Under the pieces are notes generated by a model. That model had not been told where the DNA came from. It searched no databases and was given only the letters and a program-made list of their open reading frames with translations. A stretch of 64,000 nt of DNA, taken from Nocardia asteroides. Lineage in GTDB: Bacteria; Actinomycetota; Actinomycetes; Mycobacteriales; Mycobacteriaceae. The stretch covers positions 6,438,001-6,502,000 of the forward strand of contig NZ_LR134352.1 in the NCBI RefSeq assembly GCF_900637185.1, written 5' to 3'. This document shows positions 59,609 through 64,000 of this stretch, piece by piece. Made by a program: the position numbers and the translations under genes. The first letter of the stretch is position 1. Every line of letters starts with the position of its first letter.

Positions 59609-60576
59609 GCCAGACCTCGCAGAGTTCGTGCGGGGGGCCGGATGCCCTGGATCGCGGCGATCATGTCGACGACTCGCCGGGTTTCGGCGACCTCGTGGAC
59701 CCGGAAGATTCGAGCGCCCGCGGCGGCCGACCACGCGGTCGCCGCCAATGTGCCCTCGACCCTTTCGGTCAGACCGACACCTAGAGTCTCCCCGATAAAA
59801 TCCTTGTTACTCAGCGCCATCAAGACTGGCCATCCGGTATTTACAAGACCGTCGATTCCGCGCAACAACTCGAGCCCGTGATAGGTGTTTTTCCCGAAAT
59901 CGTGCGTGGGATCGATCACGATGCCGTCGCGCCGCACGCCCGCCGCCGCCGCTTTCTCCGCCGCCGCGACCACCGTGCCGGTCACCTCGGCCACCACGTC
60001 GGCGTAGCGCACGCGGTGCGGGCGGGTGCGCGGGATCGCGCCGCCGGTGTGGCTGCACACGATGCCCGCGCCCGTCGCGGCCGCCACGTGCACCAGCTCG
60101 GGGTCCGCGCCCGCCCAGGTGTCGTTGATCAGGTCGGCGCCCGCCTCGACCGCCGCCCTGGCCACGGCGCCACGCCAGGTGTCCACACTGATCAACAGCT
60201 CGGGATACTTCGCGCGGATCGCCGCGACGAACGGCACCACCCGCCGCGTTTCCTCGGCCGCGTCCACGGTGGCGCCCGGGCCCGCCTTGACCCCGCCGAT
60301 GTCGACCAGATCGGCGCCCTCGTCGACCGCGCGCGCGACGCGTTCCATGGCGGCCGCGTCGCTGAAGGTGGCGCCCCGGTCGTAGAACGAATCGGGGGTG
60401 CGGTTCACGATCGCCATGACCAGGGCACGATCGGTGGCGACCGAGCGACCACACAACGTAGAACCCGGCGCCTGCCCCGCTGCCGACGACTCGGCACCGC
60501 TACTGCCGGCGCTCCGGGCAGGCGGTTGTGTCGGCGGTCGAAGTCCGGGCGTGCCCGACGAATTAGCCATGTTCAT
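59605..60576 (-). CDS. folP2: Dihydropteroate synthase-like protein FolP2
   Basis: The 323-residue DHPS-fold protein has VMAIVNRTPDSFYDRG (residues 53-68), DEGADLVDIGGVKAGPG, LLISVDTWRGAVARAAVEAG and LINDTWAGADPE. True DHPS has D-x-G-G-E-S-T-R-P at the second motif and SIDTxxxxVA at the third; here DIGGVKAGPG replaces GGESTRPG, so pteroate-site residues are changed. M. leprae FolP2 is reported to lack DHPS activity, and the coupling to gpgS suggests another role. A 45-residue Ser/Pro-rich N-terminus precedes the barrel and the start may be further downstream. Counterpart of Rv1207. Confidence 0.9.
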   Translation of the reverse strand: MNMANSSGTPGLRPPTQPPARSAGSSGAESSAAGQAPGSTLCGRSVATDRALVMAIVNRTPDSFYDRGATFSDAAAMERVARAVDEGADLVDIGGVKAGPGATVDAAEETRRVVPFVAAIRAKYPELLISVDTWRGAVARAAVEAGADLINDTWAGADPELVHVAAATGAGIVCSHTGGAIPRTRPHRVRYADVVAEVTGTVVAAAEKAAAAGVRRDGIVIDPTHDFGKNTYHGLELLRGIDGLVNTGWPVLMALSNKDFIGETLGVGLTERVEGTLAATAWSAAAGARIFRVHEVAETRRVVDMIAAIQGIRPPARTLRGLA

Positions 60577-60597
60577 GCGAGACCAGACGTTACCTTG

Positions 60598-62364
60598 CTA
60601 GCGCGGAGCCCGACCGGCCGCGACGTCGTCGGCGTACCCGTCGTAGGCGGGGACATAGCCGGTCGCGGGACCGGACAGGACGTAGAGCTCGCTGTCGGTG
60701 TCCGGCGCGTACCCCTGTTTGCGCAGCTCCACCTTGCGGCTCTTGAAGGTGGAGGTCTGTTCCAGCTCGGCGACCACCCGGACGAACAGCGGGATCGCGT
60801 ACAGCGGCAGCCGCTGGTAGGCGGTCGCCGCCAGCGCCTTGCCGTCGAATTCGGCGCCGGGGTGCAGGGTGACCGCGGCCATCCCCGCCTTGCCGTCGGT
60901 GCCGGGGATGTCGACGCCGTAGACGACGGCCTGCGCGATGGCCTCGTCGTGGTCGAGCGCGCCCTCCACCTCGGTGGTCGCCACGTTCTCGCCCTTCCAG
61001 CGGAACGTGTCGCCCAGCCGGTCGACGAAGGCGATGTGCCAGAAGTGCTGGTCGCGGACCAGGTCGCCGGTGTCGAACCAGCAGTCGCCCTTTTTGAAGC
61101 CGTCGCGCACCAGCTTGGACTCCGAGGCCCGCTTGTCGGTGTAGCCGTCGAAGGGCTGACGGTCGTTCACCTTCGCCAGCAGCAGACCGACCCCGCCCGA
61201 GCGCACCCGGCGCAGCTTGCCGTCGCGGCCGCGCTTGGCCTTGCCGGTCTCGTCGTCGTACTCCACCACCGCGTACGGCAGCGGGCACAGCCCGGCGGTG
61301 CGGTCGACGCCGAAGGCGTTGACGAAGGCCAGCGGCGCCTCGCTCGACCCGTAGAACTCGACCACGCGGTCGATGCCGAACCGGCTGCGGAACTCGTCCC
61401 ACAGCTCGGGCCGCAGCCCGTTGCCGACCGCCAGCCGCACCCGGTTGCCCTGCTCGGCCGGGCGCACCGGCTGGTTGAGCAGGTACCGGCACAGTTCGCC
61501 GATGTAGATGAACGCGGTCGCGCGCTCGCGGGCGATCTCGTCCCAGAAGTTGGACGCCGAGAACTTGCGGCTGAGCACGTAGGTGGCCTCGCCGGCCAGC
61601 ACCGCCGACAGCGCGACCGTCAGCGCGTTGTTGTGATACAGCGGCAAGCAGCAGTACAGGGCGTCGTCGGCGCGCAGCCGCACGCCGAGGCCGCCGAGGC
61701 CGGACATGCTCTTGGTCCAGCGCAGGTGGGTCATCACGCTGGCCTTGGGCATGCCGGTGGTGCCGGAGGTGAAGATCAGGAACGCCCGCTCGCCGGCGGT
61801 CACCCGCGCGCAGACCGCCGGGTCGGCGTCGGGGGCGGTGCGGGCGGCCGCGGCGAGGTCCTCGGCGGTGAGCAGGTTCGTCGCGGGCTCGGGCAGCGAG
61901 TCCAGCGCCTCGGCGCATTCGGCGCCGACCACCGTCAGCACCGCGTCGAGCAGGCCCAGGCTGTGTGCCAGCACCTGGTCACGCTGGTTGTAGTTGAGCA
62001 GGCCCACGGTGCCGCCCAGCTTGAGCACGGCCAGCACCGTGAACAGCGTCTCGGGCCGGTTGGTCATCAGCACGCCGACCACCTGGCCGCGGCGCACCCC
62101 GCGCTCGGCCAGCACCGCCGCGTACCGGTTCACCTCGCTGTTGGCGGCACGGTAGGTGAAGGAGCTGCCCTCGAAGCGCAGGAACACCCGGTCGGGGCGA
62201 CGGTGCGCGACCCGCTGGAAGTACAGGCCGATGGACGCGGTGTCCTTGGGCCGCACCAGCATTCCGCGCGCGTTGCGCAGCATGCCCGGTGCGTCGAGCG
62301 CCATCCCGGGCAGCGCCCTGGCCAGGTCGAACACGCTGATGGTCGAGCGGGCGTCGTTGCTCAC
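60598..62364 (-). CDS. fadD6: Long-chain acyl-CoA synthetase FadD6
   Basis: The 588-residue ANL enzyme has FLIFTSGTTGMPKASVMTH, VEFYGSSEAPLAFVN (adenylate motif), CWFDTGDLVRDQH and FRWKGENVATTEVEGAL. This set is typical of FATP/FadD6-type very-long-chain acyl-CoA synthetases that also assist fatty-acid uptake. GTG start at 62364 with AGAGGAG upstream. It lies 13 bases after the LOG gene and 21 bases before folP2 on the same strand. Counterpart of Rv1206. Confidence 0.94.
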   Translation of the reverse strand: MSNDARSTISVFDLARALPGMALDAPGMLRNARGMLVRPKDTASIGLYFQRVAHRRPDRVFLRFEGSSFTYRAANSEVNRYAAVLAERGVRRGQVVGVLMTNRPETLFTVLAVLKLGGTVGLLNYNQRDQVLAHSLGLLDAVLTVVGAECAEALDSLPEPATNLLTAEDLAAAARTAPDADPAVCARVTAGERAFLIFTSGTTGMPKASVMTHLRWTKSMSGLGGLGVRLRADDALYCCLPLYHNNALTVALSAVLAGEATYVLSRKFSASNFWDEIARERATAFIYIGELCRYLLNQPVRPAEQGNRVRLAVGNGLRPELWDEFRSRFGIDRVVEFYGSSEAPLAFVNAFGVDRTAGLCPLPYAVVEYDDETGKAKRGRDGKLRRVRSGGVGLLLAKVNDRQPFDGYTDKRASESKLVRDGFKKGDCWFDTGDLVRDQHFWHIAFVDRLGDTFRWKGENVATTEVEGALDHDEAIAQAVVYGVDIPGTDGKAGMAAVTLHPGAEFDGKALAATAYQRLPLYAIPLFVRVVAELEQTSTFKSRKVELRKQGYAPDTDSELYVLSGPATGYVPAYDGYADDVAAGRAPR

Positions 62365-62377
62365 GTCGAAATCTCCT

Positions 62378-62935
62378 CTAGCCCTCGGCCGCGGCCGGTT
62401 CCAGTGCAGCGAACGCGGCGGGCAGGTCGGTGGCCACGATGAGCCGCTCGCGCGCCTGCCGCGTCACGATTCTGCGTTCGTACAGTTCGTCGAGCCAGCG
62501 GAACAGGCCGCCGTAGAAACCGTCGGCGTCGAGCACCACCACGGGTTTGGTGTGTTCGCCCAGGTAGCCGCCGGTCCAGGTCTCGAACAGTTCCTCCAGT
62601 GTGCCGACCCCGCCGGGCAGCGCGAGGAACGCGTCGGCGCGCGCCTCCATCAGCTGCTTGCGTTGGCGCATGGTGTCGGTGACCAGCAGCTCGTCGGAGT
62701 CGACATCGGCGACTTCCTTGTGCACCAGGTGTTTCGGGATCACGCCGATGGTGTGCGCGCCACCGGCCCTGGCCGCGGTGGCGACCGCGCCCATCATCGA
62801 CACGTGACCGCCGCCGGACACCAGTTGCCAACCGCGCCGGGCGATCTCGGTGCCCACGCGGGCGGCGAGGCTGATCAGGGCGGGATCGGTGGTGCTGGCC
62901 GAGCAGTAGACGCAGACGGAATAGGGCGCGCTCAC
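62378..62935 (-). CDS. LOG-family protein 1 (TIGR00730)
   Basis: The 185-residue Rossmann-fold product has VCVYCSASTTDP, LVSGGGHVSMMGAVA, the family signature LPGGVGTLEELFETWT, and the base/phosphate region RKQLMEARADAF. LOG proteins hydrolyse cytokinin riboside monophosphates to free cytokinin and ribose-5-phosphate; the M. tuberculosis homologue Rv1205 does so. The GTG start overlaps the stop of the second LOG gene (GTGA), so both are made together. Confidence 0.92.
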   Translation of the reverse strand: MSAPYSVCVYCSASTTDPALISLAARVGTEIARRGWQLVSGGGHVSMMGAVATAARAGGAHTIGVIPKHLVHKEVADVDSDELLVTDTMRQRKQLMEARADAFLALPGGVGTLEELFETWTGGYLGEHTKPVVVLDADGFYGGLFRWLDELYERRIVTRQARERLIVATDLPAAFAALEPAAAEG

Positions 62936-63735
62936 CACTTGTCCTCGGTGCCGAGGCGCTCGATGTCGGCGTGGTCGCCGGTCTCGCCCCGGATGATCCG
63001 CACGACCTCGTCGACGCTGTCGGTGATCTGGATCAGGTCGAGGTCCTCCGGCGAGATCTTGCCCGCGACCGCCATGGTGTCGCGCAGCCAGTCGACCAGG
63101 CCCGTCCAGTAGGCGCTGCCGAACAGGATGATCGGGAACCGGGTGATCTTGCGGGTCTGCACCAGCGTCAGCGCCTCGAACAGTTCGTCGAGGGTGCCGA
63201 AACCGCCGGGGAGACAGACGAAGGCCTGCGAGTACTTCACGAACATGGTCTTGCGCACGAAGAAGTACCGGAAGTTGATCCCGAGATCGACCCACTCGTT
63301 GAGGCCCTGCTCGAACGGCAGCTCGATCCCCAGGCCGATCGAATATCCGCCCGCCTCCGAGGATCCGCGGTTGGCGGCCTCCATGGCGCCGGGACCGCCG
63401 CCGGTGATCACCGCGAAACCGGCCTGCGACAGCGCGGCGCCGATGGCCTGGCCCGCGGCGTACTCGGGATCGCTGCGCAGGGTCCGCGCCGATCCGAAGA
63501 CGGTCACCGCGGGCGGCACCTCGGCGAGCGCGCCGAAACCCTCCACGAACTCGGCCTGGATCCGCAGCACCCGCCACGGATCGGTGTGTACCCAGTCGCT
63601 GTCCTGCCGGGAGTCGAGCAGGTTCCGGTCGGCGGTGCGCATGCCCTGCTTGCGGTTGCGCCGGAACATCACCGGCCCCCGGAACTTCGCCGTGGATTTG
63701 ACCTTCCCAGCCTGGTCAGCGGAATCGGTAGACAT
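62932..63735 (-). CDS. LOG-family protein 2 (longer form)
   Basis: The 267-residue product has about 75 extra N-terminal residues relative to LOG 1 (FRRNRKQGMRTADRNLLDS, WRVLRIQAEFVEGFGAL), then the LOG core: VTVFGSARTLRSDPE, VITGGGPGAMEAANRG, FVRKTMFVKYSQAFVCLPG, GGFGTLDELFEAL. The core is the type-II LOG form. Being tandem with the short form is a known arrangement; they may differ in substrate or form a hetero-complex (inference). ATG start with a leaderless -10. Confidence 0.92.
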   Translation of the reverse strand: MSTDSADQAGKVKSTAKFRGPVMFRRNRKQGMRTADRNLLDSRQDSDWVHTDPWRVLRIQAEFVEGFGALAEVPPAVTVFGSARTLRSDPEYAAGQAIGAALSQAGFAVITGGGPGAMEAANRGSSEAGGYSIGLGIELPFEQGLNEWVDLGINFRYFFVRKTMFVKYSQAFVCLPGGFGTLDELFEALTLVQTRKITRFPIILFGSAYWTGLVDWLRDTMAVAGKISPEDLDLIQITDSVDEVVRIIRGETGDHADIERLGTEDKW

Positions 63736-63741
63736 GCCACC

Positions 63742-63747
63742 ACGCTA
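63742..63747 (-). promoter_or_regulatory. -10 element, leaderless LOG 2 gene
   Basis: TAGCGT on the minus strand is followed by 6 bases and ATG 63735. It is the likely promoter of the LOG 2-LOG 1-fadD6-folP2-gpgS series. Confidence 0.55.
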
Positions 63748-63771
63748 CTGGGTGGGAGGGAACGGCGGTCG

Positions 63772-64000
63772 TCAGCGGGCTGACAGGTAGGTGCGCAGCA
63801 TGGCGGTGACGGCGGTGATCTGGCTCAGCGGGACGTGCTCGTCGCGCTTGTGCGCCAGGTTCGGGTCGCCGGGGCCGAAGTTGACGGCCGGGATGCCGCG
63901 GGCGGCGAAGCGCGAGACGTCGGTCCAGCCGTACTTGGCGCGCACGCCGCCACCGCCGTGCGCGTTGACCGAGTCGATGAGGGTGCGCGCGGCGGGCGCG
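63772..64000 (-). CDS. dapE: Succinyl-diaminopimelate desuccinylase, C-terminal part
   Basis: The gene is cut by the window end; about 75 residues before the TGA at 63772 are visible. They contain [35 protein letters not shown] and [15 protein letters not shown]. The segment with the metal-binding His of AHKRDEHV is typical of the M20 peptidase DapE, which makes LL-diaminopimelate for cell wall and lysine. Its position next to the LOG genes matches dapE (Rv1202) in M. tuberculosis. Confidence 0.9.
   Translation of the reverse strand, partial: APAARTLIDSVNAHGGGGVRAKYGWTDVSRFAARGIPAVNFGPGDPNLAHKRDEHVPLSQITAVTAMLRTYLSAR

Noticed and set aside
59878..62442. Open frame of 854 codons opposite fadD6 and folP2
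   Set aside because: Antisense shadow of two well-supported genes; no ribosome binding site or domain.

Overview
The window is high-GC actinobacterial chromosome, most likely Nocardia or a close relative in the Mycobacteriales. The evidence is a mycobacterial-type Kgd, a cutinase, FadD acyl-CoA ligases, GpgS, type VII secretion-like small proteins and a YbaB-like protein. Much of the gene content matches the Mycobacterium tuberculosis Rv1248c-Rv1202 interval as I recall it: kgd at one end; corA, an Rv1234-like protein, MgtE-N/CBS, DUF1003, transglycosylase, mrp, tag, DUF3117, glgA/glgC, an O-methyltransferase, sigE-rseA-htrA-tatB, gpgS-folP2-fadD6-LOG; and dapE at the other end. Blocks of accessory genes are interleaved with this backbone.

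Layout. 1-4300: the 3' end of kgd, a secreted protein, a His-rich membrane protein and an SDR. 4461-7909: an orphan type VII secretion-like cluster (EspC-like protein, WNES-motif protein, protein of about 30 GGxQx pentapeptides, small basic protein) facing a YbaB-like protein. 7960-9300: a visibly lower-GC signal peptidase and an apparently empty stretch. 9319-14308: small regulator/enzyme pairs (TetR with a membrane protein, XRE-cupin with a flavoprotein, TetR with a hydrolase). 14376-19604: a lipid-type operon (Baeyer-Villiger-like monooxygenase, SDR, HSL-type esterase, FadD15-like ligase) recalling the mymA locus. 20196-28160: a molybdopterin oxidoreductase, a cutinase with a TnpB element inserted at its 5' end, an MFS exporter with its PadR regulator, and a Gly/Ala-rich secreted protein. 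28299-31817: an osmoprotectant ABC transporter with a second, divergent binding protein.

32200-36559: malic enzyme, a flavoprotein, a small membrane protein and a PHP phosphoesterase. 36637-45780: CorA, SUFU-domain protein, membrane protein, CoA-ester lyase, MgtE-N/CBS protein, DUF1003 protein, two tandem lytic transglycosylases, Mrp. 45894-50450: DivIVA-like protein, DNA glycosylase, DUF3117, rRNA methyltransferase, and divergent glgA/glgC. 50447-54635: O-methyltransferase and the envelope-stress set sigE-rseA-htrA-tatB. 54817-58618: a possible two-gene HTH locus, an XdhC-family protein, and a TetR with a membrane protein. 58670-64000: gpgS-folP2, fadD6 and two LOG proteins, then the 3' part of dapE.

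Regulation is unusually readable. At least fourteen genes have a TANNNT hexamer 6-7 nt before the start codon, the arrangement of leaderless transcripts in mycobacteria. Several regulator genes sit beside clear inverted repeats. No rRNA, tRNA or CRISPR array was recognised. The least explained parts are the type VII-like repeat-protein cluster and the TnpB insertion, whose predicted guide matches the 5' end of the adjacent cutinase gene.
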